A stretch of DNA of 64,000 bases, taken from Rhizobium bangladeshense. GTDB lineage: Bacteria > Pseudomonadota > Alphaproteobacteria > Rhizobiales > Rhizobiaceae. Each line of letters starts with the position of its first letter. Within the stretch, counting starts at the first letter, position 1. The notes below the pieces were generated by a model that was given only the letters and a program-made list of their open reading frames with translations, searched no databases and had not been told where the DNA came from. Made by a program: the position numbers and the translations under genes. Where the stretch lies: contig NZ_LYPL01000002.1 in assembly GCF_001662075.1 (NCBI RefSeq), positions 62,001 through 126,000 of the forward strand. The letters are read 5' to 3'. Below are positions 52,071-60,871 of this stretch, one piece after another.

Positions 52071-52320
52071 CAAGCTGCGAGATTTGAATTCAGAGGTGGT
52101 ATCGACGGTGAAGGCGGCGACGACCCTTCGGGCGTAGGATCGGCTCACCAAGGCTTGCGAACCGGTCAGCGTCTGGGCCGCGACCCCAGATTTGCCGCGG
52201 AGCTCACCCCTTGCTCCGTCCTCCTCGGGCTTGACCCGAGGATCCACGGCTGGTCTCCACCGGAGCCGGCATGGATCCCAGGCTCAAGGCCTGGGATGAC
52301 GGAGGGTGGGACGGGCGTTT
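52071..52320. repeat. Long direct repeat, unit 1
   Basis: About 250 bases that recur at 52451-52699 with only a few differences (one substitution early, two single-base indels, one C to T). The unit starts CAAGCTGCGAGATTTGAATT and contains a whole mosaic repeat at its right end. Confidence 0.9.
52206..52310. repeat. Palindromic mosaic repeat, copy 13
   Basis: Full element with GATCC-type arms, inside direct-repeat unit 1. Confidence 0.9.
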
Positions 52321-52450
52321 GGCAAATCCGTCGTCGGTGCGGGGTGGAGCAATCTGGCACCATTGTGTCGAGCAGGCTCGAATTTGAACCGGAGAGCGAT
52401 AATCAGTTCTTGATCACCCCCCGCCACTTCCATTATCACTACCGTAAATC

Positions 52451-52699
52451 CAAGCTGCGAGATTTGAATTCAGAGGTGGTGTCGACGGTGAAGGCCGGCG
52501 ACGACCCTTCGGGCGTAGGATCGGCTCACCAAGGCTTGCGAACCGGTCAGCGTCTGGGCCGCGACCCCAGATTTGCCGCGGAGCTCACCCTTGCTCTGTC
52601 CTCCTCGGGCTTGACCCGAGGATCCACGGCTGGTCTCCACCGGAGCCGGCATGGATCCCAGGCTCAAGGCCTGGGATGACGGAGGGTGGGACGGGCGTT
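52451..52699. repeat. Long direct repeat, unit 2
   Basis: Second copy of the 250-base unit, 380 bases from unit 1. Sequence before it (52400-52450, GATCACCCCCCGCCACTTCC) recurs before a third, diverged start of the unit at 53036. Confidence 0.9.
52586..52690. repeat. Palindromic mosaic repeat, copy 14
   Basis: Full element inside direct-repeat unit 2, nearly identical to copy 13. Confidence 0.9.
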
Positions 52700-52767
52700 A
52701 TTGCCAAACCGGAATTTGCGCGTCGGCCGACACCGTTGAGCCGCCAGCGCGGTTTGCCGTGGAGTTC

Positions 52768-52890
52768 ACCCCTTGCTCCGTCCTCCTCGGGCTTGACCCG
52801 AGGATCGGGCTCGACCCGAGGATCCACGGCCGGTCTCCACCGGAGCGGGCATGGATCCCGGGCACAAGGCCTGGGATGACGGAGGGTGGG
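52768..52890. repeat. Palindromic mosaic repeat, copy 15, with internal duplication
   Basis: Like copies 13 and 14, but with an 18-base tandem duplication in the left half (GGGCTCGACCCGAGGATC repeated) and a changed right stem (GGATCCCGGGCACAAGGCC). Confidence 0.88.
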
Positions 52891-53035
52891 GTGGCGTTTC
52901 ACCAAATCCGCAGCCGGAGCAGCCCATGGAATTCCGGCGTCCACCTGGTCGAGAAGGCTCGATTTCACTCTGGCGCGAGACCGACAATCAGCGCTTGATC
53001 ACCCCCCGGCAGATCATTTATCACTGCCGTAAATC

Positions 53036-53085
53036 CAAGCTGCGAAATTTGAATCGAGAGGTGATGTCGACGCTCAAATCGGCGT
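53036..53085. repeat. Diverged start of the long direct repeat, partial unit 3
   Basis: CAAGCTGCGAAATTTGAATC then GAGAGGTGATGTCGACG repeats the beginning of units 1 and 2 with about five changes, then the similarity stops. Upstream bases 52985-53035 match 52400-52450. Confidence 0.75.
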
Positions 53086-53218
53086 CGACTTTCGGTCTCG
53101 CGCCTCCTCAGATCATCGTTGATCCCGCCATCTTTGTCGGCCTGACCTCTCATCTCCGATCTTATCGGGATCGGGACGCGTCAGCATGGACGCTCACCTC
53201 TTCACAAGGAGAACTGCA

Positions 53219-53455
53219 ATGGACCCTTCGATTGCGCCGGCCTCGCGAGCCGCTGTGGTCACGCCGAATGACAGTGCGATTGTCGGCGCCCGGGCGCTCT
53301 ATATCGGCACGGCCGGCGATGTGGCGATTGCGCCGCGCCGCGATATGGATCCGGTGATTTTCAGGAGCGTGCCGGCCGGGACGATCCTGCCGGTTCATGC
53401 GGCGATCGTCGCGCTGACCGGGACGACGGCGTCGAATATCGTCGCATTGTTCTGA
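53219..53455 (+). CDS. Phage spike-base-like protein (Rcc01079-type)
   Basis: 78 residues from ATG 53219 with AAGGAGA at 53206-53212. The protein is all-beta in look: DSAIVGARALYIGTAGDVAI, APRRDMDPVIFRSVPAGTIL and VHAAIVALTGTTASNIVALF. From memory this matches the small proteins annotated as spike base protein, RCAP_Rcc01079 family, part of the head spikes of the Rhodobacter gene transfer agent and of related phages. It begins the phage block 20 bases before the small terminase gene. Confidence 0.75.
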   Translation: MDPSIAPASRAAVVTPNDSAIVGARALYIGTAGDVAIAPRRDMDPVIFRSVPAGTILPVHAAIVALTGTTASNIVALF

Positions 53456-53474
53456 GCGTTCAGACGCGGATCCC

Positions 53475-53945
53475 ATGGGCAGACCGAGCAAGTTTAGCCA
53501 GACGCTGGCGGAGAAGATCTGCGATCGTATTGCCGACCGGGAAAGCCTGCGGTCGATCTGTCGGGACGAGGCTATGCCGGCGAAATCGACGGTGCTTTCC
53601 TGGCTTGCCGATGAGGACAAGGCTGCGTTTCGGGCGCGTTATGCGCTGGCCCGTGAGATCCTCGCCGACGGCTTCGTCGACGAGCTGGTCGAGATTGCCG
53701 ACAACAGCAGCGACGACTGGATCGAAAAGAAGAATGCCGCCGGCGAGACCACCGGGTGGCAGGAGAATGGCGAGGCGATCAGGCGTTCGCAGCTGCGCAT
53801 CGCCACCCGCCAATGGGTCGCCGAAAAGCTGCGGCCGAAGAAATACGGTTCGAAGGCCGAGCCCGAACAGGGCGTAACCGGCGAAGTGTCGCAATTGCTG
53901 GAAGATATCAATGGCAAAACCCGCGGACTTCCAAACGGCGGTTGA
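53475..53945 (+). CDS. Phage terminase small subunit
   Basis: 156 residues. The N-terminal helix-turn-helix reads GRPSKFSQTLAEKICDRIAD, ESLRSICRDEAMPAKSTVLS and WLADEDKAAFRARYALAREI, the DNA-recognition part of small terminases. The middle has a helix with EIADNSSDDWIEKKNAAGET and an Arg-rich end with EKLRPKKYGSK. It recognises the packaging site. Its 3' end overlaps the large-subunit start by 35 bases. Confidence 0.92.
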   Translation: MGRPSKFSQTLAEKICDRIADRESLRSICRDEAMPAKSTVLSWLADEDKAAFRARYALAREILADGFVDELVEIADNSSDDWIEKKNAAGETTGWQENGEAIRRSQLRIATRQWVAEKLRPKKYGSKAEPEQGVTGEVSQLLEDINGKTRGLPNGG

Positions 53946-55482
53946 CCGGTTTTCCGACTGGCGCTGGCGGCTGAACAATCTCTATTGGATCACCGACAAG
54001 GCGGGCAGCCGCGTCAGGTTCGAGATGAACTTGATGCAGATGACGTTTTTCGAAGAGATGCATTATCTCAACGTGCTGCTGAAAGCCCGCCAGCTGGGGC
54101 TGACGACCTTCATCCAGATCTTCATGCTCGATGCCTGCGTCTTCAATCGGGATATCAGAGCCGGCACCATCGCCCATACGCTCGGCGACGTGCAGACGAT
54201 CTTCCGGGACAAGATCAAATATCCCTATGACAATCTGCCCGAAGGCATCCGCAACGCCGTGCCCGTCGTCAGGACCAACCAGACCGAATTGCTGCTCGCC
54301 AACAATTCGAGCATCCGCGTCGGCACCTCGCTGCGCTCGGGAACGCTGCAATATCTGCATATCTCGGAATACGGGAAGCTTTGCGCCAAATATCCCGACA
54401 AGGCGCGGGAAGTCAGGACCGGTGCTCTGAATACGGTGCAGGCCGGCCAGCTGGTCTTCGTCGAAAGCACGGCGGAGGGCCAGGAAGGGCATTTCTATTC
54501 GCTCTGCGAGGACGCCCAGGTCAAGCAGCGCCAGGCGGCTAAGCTGACCGAGCTCGACTTCAAGTTTCACTTCTTTCCCTGGTGGAAGGAGCCGCAATAT
54601 TCGATTGCGCCCGAGGGCGTCATCATCAGCGACGGCTTTGCCAAATATTTCCGTGAGCTTGGCGAGCAGGGGATCACGCTGACGGAGGGCCAGAAGGCCT
54701 GGTACGTCAAGAAGGCCGAGATCCAGCTCGGCGACATGAAGCGCGAATATCCCTCGACGCCCGCCGAAGCCTTCGAAGCAAGCGTCGAAGGCGCCTATTA
54801 TGCCGATCAGATGGCGGTGGCGGACGCCGAGGAGCGCATCGGCGTTTTCCCGCATGTGGAAGGCTATCCCGTCCACACCATCTCCGACATCGGCATGGAC
54901 GATGCCAACAGCGTCTGGCTGTTTCAGGTGCTGCCCGGCCGGGTCAGGATGATCGGCTATTTCGAGCATACCGGCACCGGCATGGACGGCATGCTCGACG
55001 AGCTGGAGCGGCGGGCGGGCGAACATGGCTATGTCTATGGCGTCCACAACATGCCGCACGACATCAAGGTGCGGGAATGGACGCGCGGCGGCATGACACG
55101 CATCGAAGTCATGCTGAGAGAGATCAAGGCCCGCGGCCTCGGCACGGTGCGCAAGGTCGAGCGCGCCTATGTCCACGACCGCATCAACGGCACGCGGCGC
55201 ATCCTGGCAAAGGTCGAGTTCGACCAGGCCGGCTGCGCCGACGGCATCAAATGCCTGCGCAATTACCGCAAGGACTGGGACGAGGATCTCGGCGTCTTCC
55301 GCGACGAGCCGCTGCACAACTGGGCTTCGCATGGGGCGGATGCTTTCGGTGGTCTCGCCATCATCTTCACCGGCCTGGCGCCCGAACCGCTGAAGCCTGA
55401 GCCCAAGCGGCTGCCGACCTTCCAGACGATGACCTTCAACGAATTTGCCGATGCCACCCCCAGAACTAGCGAGCGTGTTTGA
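53911..55482 (+). CDS. Phage terminase large subunit
   Basis: 523 residues. ATPase part: a deviant Walker A in LLKARQLGLTTFIQIFMLDA (about residues 57-76), adenine-side GTIAHTLGDVQTIFRDKI, Walker B with the catalytic Glu in LQYLHISEYGKL (about 146-157), and the coupling motif VFVESTAEGQEGHFY. The nuclease half begins at ISDIGMDDANSVWLFQVLPG, with the first metal aspartates, and continues with GVHNMPHDIKVREWT. The enzyme translocates and cuts concatemeric DNA during head filling. The stop TGA overlaps the portal ATG (TGATG). Confidence 0.94.
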   Translation: MAKPADFQTAVDRFSDWRWRLNNLYWITDKAGSRVRFEMNLMQMTFFEEMHYLNVLLKARQLGLTTFIQIFMLDACVFNRDIRAGTIAHTLGDVQTIFRDKIKYPYDNLPEGIRNAVPVVRTNQTELLLANNSSIRVGTSLRSGTLQYLHISEYGKLCAKYPDKAREVRTGALNTVQAGQLVFVESTAEGQEGHFYSLCEDAQVKQRQAAKLTELDFKFHFFPWWKEPQYSIAPEGVIISDGFAKYFRELGEQGITLTEGQKAWYVKKAEIQLGDMKREYPSTPAEAFEASVEGAYYADQMAVADAEERIGVFPHVEGYPVHTISDIGMDDANSVWLFQVLPGRVRMIGYFEHTGTGMDGMLDELERRAGEHGYVYGVHNMPHDIKVREWTRGGMTRIEVMLREIKARGLGTVRKVERAYVHDRINGTRRILAKVEFDQAGCADGIKCLRNYRKDWDEDLGVFRDEPLHNWASHGADAFGGLAIIFTGLAPEPLKPEPKRLPTFQTMTFNEFADATPRTSERV

Positions 55483-57593
55483 TGGAAGACGAGATAACGG
55501 CTTTTGAGGGCGGAGAGCGCTGGGATCCGGCAAAGGTCGGCGCCCATTGGCAGCAGGAGCTCGAACGCGCCCAGCGCTATTTCAAGTCCTGGCACGACCG
55601 CTGCGTCAAGATCGAAAAGATCTATCTCGACCAGCAGGCGGACCAGACGAGCGCGGCCAAGCGCCGCTTTCCGATGCTCTGGGCCAATACCGCGGTGCTG
55701 CAACCGGCCGTCTATGCCCGCGTGCCGCAGCCGGTGGTCGAGCGCCGCTTCAAGGATGCCGATCCGGTGGCCCGCATCGCCTCCGAGCTCGTCGAGCGCA
55801 ATCTCGCCTATACCGGCGAAGAGGCCGATCTCGATTCCATCATGCGCGCGGTACGCGACGATTTCCTGCTCTGCGCCCGCGGCACGGTGTGGCTGCGTTA
55901 TGAGGCCGATTTCGAACCGCTCGATATGGGCGTTGCGCCCTCGGATCCCGCCGCGGACGGCTTGTTTGGCGAAATGGCCAACCGCTCGCTGGAAGCGATC
56001 GCCGACGAGCGCGTCTGCATCGATTACGTCCACTGGTCGGACTTTTTGCACTCGCCGGCGCGCCGCTGGAAGGATGTGACCTGGGTGGCGCGGCGGGTGC
56101 CGATGACCGACGAGGAAATGGAAAAACGCTTCGGCCGTGAGGCGATGGCTTCAGGGGCGGCGCAGGCTGCCGGCAGCCGCAAGGGCGAAAGCCAGGCCGA
56201 GCGGGCCGAGAACGAAGGCAAGACCCATGTCTGGGAAATCTGGTGCAAGAATGAGAATTATACCGTCTGGATCGCCGACGGCTCGCCGGTCGCACTTGAG
56301 GTTTCCGAGCCGCCGCTCGATCTGACGCATTTTTGGCCATGCCCGCGCCCGGCCTACGGCACCATGTCGACGAGCTCGCTGATCCCGGTCCCGGACTATG
56401 TCTATTACCAGCAGCAATGCGACGAGATCGACCTGCTGACCAGGCGTATCAACAAGCTGACCGATCAGCTGCGGCTGAAGGTCTTCTATCCCTCCGGCGA
56501 CGGCGCGATCTCGCCGGCGATCGAGAAGGCGATGCGGCCTGAAAACGACATGGTGATGGTGCCGATCCCGGAATGGGCGGCATTCACCGACAAGGGCGGC
56601 TCGAAGGCGGTGGTGACGCTGCCGATCGACGAGGTGCAGAAGGTGATCGTCGCCTGCATGGCGGCGCGCAAGCAGCTGATCGAGGACGTCTACCAGATCA
56701 CCGGCATATCGGACATCGTGCGCGGCGACACGCAGGCGTCAGAGACGGCGACCGCGCAGCGCATCAAGAGCCAATGGGGCTCGATTCGCATCCGCGACCG
56801 CCAGGCCGAGCTTGCCCGCTTCGCCCGCGACATCATCCGCCTTGCCGGCGAAATCATCTGCGATCAGTTCCAGCCGGAAACGCTGATGCTCGTCAGCGGC
56901 ATCAAGCTGCCGACCGTAGCTCAGAAGCAGCAGGTCGAGATGCAGATGCAGCGGATGCAGATTGCGGCGCAGCAGGCGGCGATGCGGGCCGAGCAGATGG
57001 GCCAGCCGGCCCGATCGCCCGCCAAAATGGCGCCCTCCGAAATGGCGCCGCCCGAACTGCCGCCGCAGCTGCAGCAGATGATGGGGCAGCCGACGATCGA
57101 CGAGGTGGTGCAGCTCCTGCGCAATGACAGCATTCGCGGTTTCCAGATCGAGATCGAAACGGATTCGACGATCGAGCCCGACGAGGACGCCGAAAAGCAG
57201 CGCCGCATGGAATTCGTCCAGATGGTCGGCGGCTTCATGCAGCAGGCGGGCGCGATGGCGCAGCAGTCGCCGCTGCTGGTGCCTGTGATGGTCGAGACGC
57301 TACTCTTTGCCGCCCGCGGCTTCAGGGCCGGCCGTCAGCTGGAAAGCATGCTGGAGCAGGTGGGAGGCCAGCTCTCGCAGGCGGCGAGCGCCCCAAAGCC
57401 GGAGCCGCAGCCTTCGCCGGCCGAGATGCTCAAGCTGAAGACGGCCGAGGTGAAGGCCGGCGCCGAACAGCGCAAGGCCGAGCTCGGCGTGGCGCAGGCC
57501 GAGATCGAACACCGCGCCACGCTGGCGCAGGCGCGCGGCGAGGCGGCGGCTCAGTCGCTGCAGCAGATCCAGGCGCAGCCGGCCTATCAATAG
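55482..57593 (+). CDS. Phage portal protein (P22-like, long form)
   Basis: 703 residues, the size of short-tailed phage portals (P22 about 725). ATG 55482 overlaps the terminase stop; a TTG one codon earlier is unlikely. Blocks: LERAQRYFKSWHDRCVKIEK, RRFPMLWANTAVLQPAVYAR, FWPCPRPAYGTMSTSSLIPV, YVYYQQQCDEIDLLTRRINK and ITGISDIVRGDTQASETATA, the last a hallmark of this portal group. The C-terminal 230 residues are rich in Gln, Met and Ala and likely form the long barrel. Forms the dodecameric DNA gate at one capsid vertex. Confidence 0.93.
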   Translation: MEDEITAFEGGERWDPAKVGAHWQQELERAQRYFKSWHDRCVKIEKIYLDQQADQTSAAKRRFPMLWANTAVLQPAVYARVPQPVVERRFKDADPVARIASELVERNLAYTGEEADLDSIMRAVRDDFLLCARGTVWLRYEADFEPLDMGVAPSDPAADGLFGEMANRSLEAIADERVCIDYVHWSDFLHSPARRWKDVTWVARRVPMTDEEMEKRFGREAMASGAAQAAGSRKGESQAERAENEGKTHVWEIWCKNENYTVWIADGSPVALEVSEPPLDLTHFWPCPRPAYGTMSTSSLIPVPDYVYYQQQCDEIDLLTRRINKLTDQLRLKVFYPSGDGAISPAIEKAMRPENDMVMVPIPEWAAFTDKGGSKAVVTLPIDEVQKVIVACMAARKQLIEDVYQITGISDIVRGDTQASETATAQRIKSQWGSIRIRDRQAELARFARDIIRLAGEIICDQFQPETLMLVSGIKLPTVAQKQQVEMQMQRMQIAAQQAAMRAEQMGQPARSPAKMAPSEMAPPELPPQLQQMMGQPTIDEVVQLLRNDSIRGFQIEIETDSTIEPDEDAEKQRRMEFVQMVGGFMQQAGAMAQQSPLLVPVMVETLLFAARGFRAGRQLESMLEQVGGQLSQAASAPKPEPQPSPAEMLKLKTAEVKAGAEQRKAELGVAQAEIEHRATLAQARGEAAAQSLQQIQAQPAYQ

Positions 57594-57608
57594 CTCCGAG
57601 AGGCGAAG

Positions 57609-57920
57609 ATGAGAGAACGTTATTGCCGCGTCTGCGGTGGCTGGCATGCACTCGACAGGTGGCCGCACAACTGCATGCCGGTGAAAAACCTCGCGCGGTC
57701 GGATCTGCCGGCGCCGCATTTCGTCAGCGACACGATCGACATCCAGTCGATGCATGACGGTCGGCATTACACCTCGAAAGCCAAGCTGCGTTCGGCCTAT
57801 CGGGCGGCAGGCGTGGTCGAGATCGGCAATGAGAAACCGCAGCCGACCGAAAAACCCAAAGCGGACCGGAAGGCGATCCGCAACGAGTTGCGGCGGGTCT
57901 ACGCCGAATACAACGCCTGA
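57609..57920 (+). CDS. Small phage protein with Cys/His cluster
   Basis: 103 residues. The start RERYCRVCGGWHALDRWPHN with Cys following (C6, C9, H13, H20, C22) could bind zinc. After it come VSDTIDIQSMHDGRHYTSKA and KADRKAIRNELRRVYAEYNA, a basic helix. Located between portal and scaffold genes. Function unknown; similar small proteins occur at this place in other rhizobial phages and may help assembly. Confidence 0.75.
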   Translation: MRERYCRVCGGWHALDRWPHNCMPVKNLARSDLPAPHFVSDTIDIQSMHDGRHYTSKAKLRSAYRAAGVVEIGNEKPQPTEKPKADRKAIRNELRRVYAEYNA

Positions 57921-57955
57921 ACGGGCATCAATCCCCGAAATAGGAATATTCCGAC

Positions 57956-58993
57956 ATGGATATGGAAGACCTGAACGAGGCCGGCAACGGCAGCGACGAT
58001 TTTGATGCGCCCGGCGATAAGCCGGTCAGCATCCGCGACAGCTTGAAGGCGGCGATCGACACCGTCGAAGGCACAGGACCGGACGATATTCCGACCCGGC
58101 CACGCGACGGCGAAAGCGGCCGCTTCATCGCCAAAGGCCAGGAGCAGGCCGCTGCCGCCGCCGACCGGCAGCAGACGCCGCAGGCGCAGAGCCGGGGGCA
58201 GGGCGGTGAGCAGCCGGCCGCCATCGGCAACCGGGTTCCGCCCGGCTGGTCGGCGGAAGCCAAGGCGCAGTTTTCGAGCCTGCCTGGCGAAGTGCAGGCG
58301 GCGATCGCCAAGCGGGAACAGGAGGTCGATCGCGGCTTCCGCGTGCTGCAGGATTACAAGGGGCTCGAGGAGTTCACCCCGATCGTCCGCCAGGCCGGCA
58401 TGAGCCATGCCGATGTCATGCGCCGGGCGATCGAATGGGAAAACGCGCTGATCCGCGATCCCGTCAACACCGTCCTTCACGTCGCCAGGGTGGCAGGCGT
58501 CAATTTGCACGCCCTGGTCAATGGCGAGAGGGGAGAAATCCTGCAGCGCCAGCAGGCAGGCCGTGAGTTCCAACGCCAGACCGGGCCCATCAATGTCGAG
58601 GCCACGGTCGAACATGTTTTGAGGAAGAGGGACACCGAAACTCAAGTCGATGCCTTTCTTTCCGATACGGTCAATGCGCATGCCGAAGACGTTCTCGACG
58701 ATATGGTCGCCCTCATCAATGCCGGGCGGGCATCGACACTCCAGGACGCCTACGACGCCGCATGCTGGATGCGCCCGGACATTCGCCAGCAGTTGATCAG
58801 CCAGACTGCGCCGGCGCCCGTCTACCAACAGCAAGCCCAGAGGGCCGCAGCGGCAGATCAAGCCCGTCGCGCCTCGCGATCCATCTCTGGCTCTTCCGCG
58901 CCGGGCCCGACCCGCGATGCGGCAAGAGGCCAGCCCACCTCCATCCGTGACTCGCTGCGCGACGCCATGCGCTTTTCGCGCGGCCAAGTCTGA
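57956..58993 (+). CDS. Phage scaffold-like protein
   Basis: 345 residues, highly charged and predicted helical with low-complexity Gln/Ala stretches, in the scaffold position between portal and capsid. Central helices: GWSAEAKAQFSSLPGEVQAA, DVMRRAIEWENALIRDPVNT. The short motif S-I-R-D-S-L occurs at residues about 23-28 and again near 328-333, close to both termini, in each case followed by a helix with DAM or AAI. Scaffold proteins bind capsid subunits by short terminal motifs, so the repeat may mark two capsid-binding sites. P22 scaffold has 303 residues. Confidence 0.82.
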   Translation: MDMEDLNEAGNGSDDFDAPGDKPVSIRDSLKAAIDTVEGTGPDDIPTRPRDGESGRFIAKGQEQAAAAADRQQTPQAQSRGQGGEQPAAIGNRVPPGWSAEAKAQFSSLPGEVQAAIAKREQEVDRGFRVLQDYKGLEEFTPIVRQAGMSHADVMRRAIEWENALIRDPVNTVLHVARVAGVNLHALVNGERGEILQRQQAGREFQRQTGPINVEATVEHVLRKRDTETQVDAFLSDTVNAHAEDVLDDMVALINAGRASTLQDAYDAACWMRPDIRQQLISQTAPAPVYQQQAQRAAAADQARRASRSISGSSAPGPTRDAARGQPTSIRDSLRDAMRFSRGQV

Positions 58994-59025
58994 TCAAAGG
59001 CCAATTCTGATCAAAGGAATGATCG

Positions 59026-60000
59026 ATGCCCATCTCGCCCAACCTCTCTGAAATCGTCACCACGACGCTGCGCAACCGCAGCGGCACGGTCGCCGACGAC
59101 GTGACGAAGAACAACGGTCTTCTCACCCGTCTGAACAGCCGCGGCCGCAAGAAGCCCGTCTCCGGCGGCCGCACCATCGTCCAGGAACTGCAGTACCAGG
59201 AAAACTCGACCTTCAAGCGCTATTCCGGCTATGACATCCTGAACGTCCAGCCCTCCGACGTCATCACCGCTGCCGAATACGACCTGAAGCAGGCCGCGGT
59301 CGCCGTCTCCATGTCGGGCCTCGAACAGCTGCAGAACTCCGGCGAGGATGCGATCCTCGATCTGCTCGAGCAGCGCATCGAGAACGCCGAAACCACGCTG
59401 AAGAACAACATCGCCCTCGACTGCTATTCCGACGGCACGGCCGATGGCGGGCGGCAGATCGGCGGCCTGCAGCTCTTGATCTCGACTTCGCCGACCTCCG
59501 GCACGGTCGGCGGCATCTCGCGCGCCACCTGGGGGTTCTGGCGCAACCAGAAATTCTCCGCCTCGGCCGATGGTGGTGCTGCCGCCACCAACGCCAACAT
59601 CCAGAGCTATATGAACCGGCTCTATATGTCCTGCGTGCGCGGCTCCGACGCGCCGGATCTCGTTGTCGCCGACAACAACTTCTTCCGCCTCTACTGGGAA
59701 TCGCTGCAGGCGATCCAGCGCATCACCTCGGCCGACAAGGGCATGGCCGGCTTCCAGTCGCTGCAATATATGGGCGCCGACGTGATCTTCGACGGCGGCT
59801 TCGGCGGCGGCGCGCCTGCCAACCAGATGTTCTTCCTGAACACCAAATACCTGTTCTACCGCCCGCATCGCGACCGCGACATGGCCCCGATCGGCGACGA
59901 GCGCATGAACACCAATCAGGATGCCTTCGTGCAGCTGATGGGCTTTGCCGGCAACCTCACCATGAACAACGCCTTCCTGCAGGGCGTGCTGTTCGCCTGA
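59026..60000 (+). CDS. Phage major capsid protein
   Basis: 324 residues of HK97-fold type. Opening MPISPNLSEIVTTTLRNRSG, then LSGLEQLQNSGEDAILDLL-like helix, the E-loop region NSRGRKKPVSGGRTIVQELQ and YSGYDILNVQPSDVITAAEY, and an A-domain with DLVVADNNFFRLYWESLQAI. No protease gene is adjacent and the protein has no long prohead N-terminus, in line with the P22-like use of a separate scaffold. It builds the icosahedral head. Confidence 0.92.
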   Translation: MPISPNLSEIVTTTLRNRSGTVADDVTKNNGLLTRLNSRGRKKPVSGGRTIVQELQYQENSTFKRYSGYDILNVQPSDVITAAEYDLKQAAVAVSMSGLEQLQNSGEDAILDLLEQRIENAETTLKNNIALDCYSDGTADGGRQIGGLQLLISTSPTSGTVGGISRATWGFWRNQKFSASADGGAAATNANIQSYMNRLYMSCVRGSDAPDLVVADNNFFRLYWESLQAIQRITSADKGMAGFQSLQYMGADVIFDGGFGGGAPANQMFFLNTKYLFYRPHRDRDMAPIGDERMNTNQDAFVQLMGFAGNLTMNNAFLQGVLFA

Positions 60001-60022
60001 TCGAACGAAAGGAACAACTCCA

Positions 60023-60808
60023 ATGACCATCGCAATTTCCCAGACCGATCGTCTTGGCGCGAACCCGTTCGTCGTCGAAGGCCCGATCGTTTCCGGCTCC
60101 GGCATTCCCGGGCCGAACTTCGCCCTCGGCGCTGTTGCCGGCGGCGACCGTGAATCCGAATGGGTCTATTGCCAGCTGGTGCTGGCCGCGCAGACGACCC
60201 TGCAGCCCGGTCAGTGGTTCCAGTGGACCAGGGATTATGTCGCTTCGCTGCTGACCACGGCAGGCGCCGTCGTCGGCCAGCGCTGCGGCGTCTTCTCCGG
60301 CGCCGCCCAGCCGCCGACGCTGACGGGCGGACCCGTCGGCGCCGTCACCCTTGCCGCCGGCACCTATTACATCTGGCTGCAGCGCAACGGCCAAGCGCCG
60401 GCCCAGGTGGCGAGCGCAACGGCGGCCCTCGTCGTTGCCGAAACCACCACTACCGCAGGCCAGGCAAGTGCGCCTGCCTCGGCAACCGTCGGCACCAAGG
60501 CGATCGCCAACGTCAACTTCGCCGCCGCCAACCAGACGTTCACGGCAGCGACGGTCAACGGTTCCAACCTGCTGACGAACCTCTCCGGCCTCAATGCCGG
60601 TTCCGGTCCGTTCATCGGCGCGGCCGTCGCCGGCACCGGCATTCCGGGCGGCACGACGATATCAGGCATCACCTACAGCCCGAACGGCGTCGTCCAGAGC
60701 ATCACGCTCTCGGCCAATGCGACGGCCAACGGCACCGGCGTCACCATCACGGCGACGGGCGTGCTTGAAGCGACGCTGATGCGGCCGTTTCTGTCGAAGG
60801 TGAACTAA
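60023..60808 (+). CDS. Phage head decoration/fibre-like protein
   Basis: 261 residues, Ala-, Thr- and Gly-rich, all-beta. The N-half resembles capsid cement proteins (VYCQLVLAAQTTLQPGQWFQ, GAVVGQRCGVFSGAAQPPTL, YIWLQRNGQAPAQVASATAA). The C-half has repeated beta strands with GTKAIANVNFAAANQTFTAA, GTGIPGGTTISGITYSPNGV and SITLSANATANGTGVTITAT, like fibre or adhesin modules. It follows the capsid gene by 22 bases. It may coat the head or carry fibres, with binding to a surface. Confidence 0.75.
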   Translation: MTIAISQTDRLGANPFVVEGPIVSGSGIPGPNFALGAVAGGDRESEWVYCQLVLAAQTTLQPGQWFQWTRDYVASLLTTAGAVVGQRCGVFSGAAQPPTLTGGPVGAVTLAAGTYYIWLQRNGQAPAQVASATAALVVAETTTTAGQASAPASATVGTKAIANVNFAAANQTFTAATVNGSNLLTNLSGLNAGSGPFIGAAVAGTGIPGGTTISGITYSPNGVVQSITLSANATANGTGVTITATGVLEATLMRPFLSKVN

Positions 60809-60871
60809 GCCAAAGAAATCAACGGGCGTTTCGGCGCACGCTATGCCTACTTTCAACGCATGCAAACTTCT

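Noticed and set aside
52155..53357. Forward open frames across the direct repeats (with NQFLITPR and NQRLITPR-like stretches)
   Set aside because: Differences between the copies are not biased to third codon positions and the frames run through mosaic repeats, so coding is unlikely.
53908..55533. 541-codon reverse open frame opposite the large terminase
   Set aside because: The forward strand has Walker and nuclease motifs and overlaps its neighbours as phage genes do.
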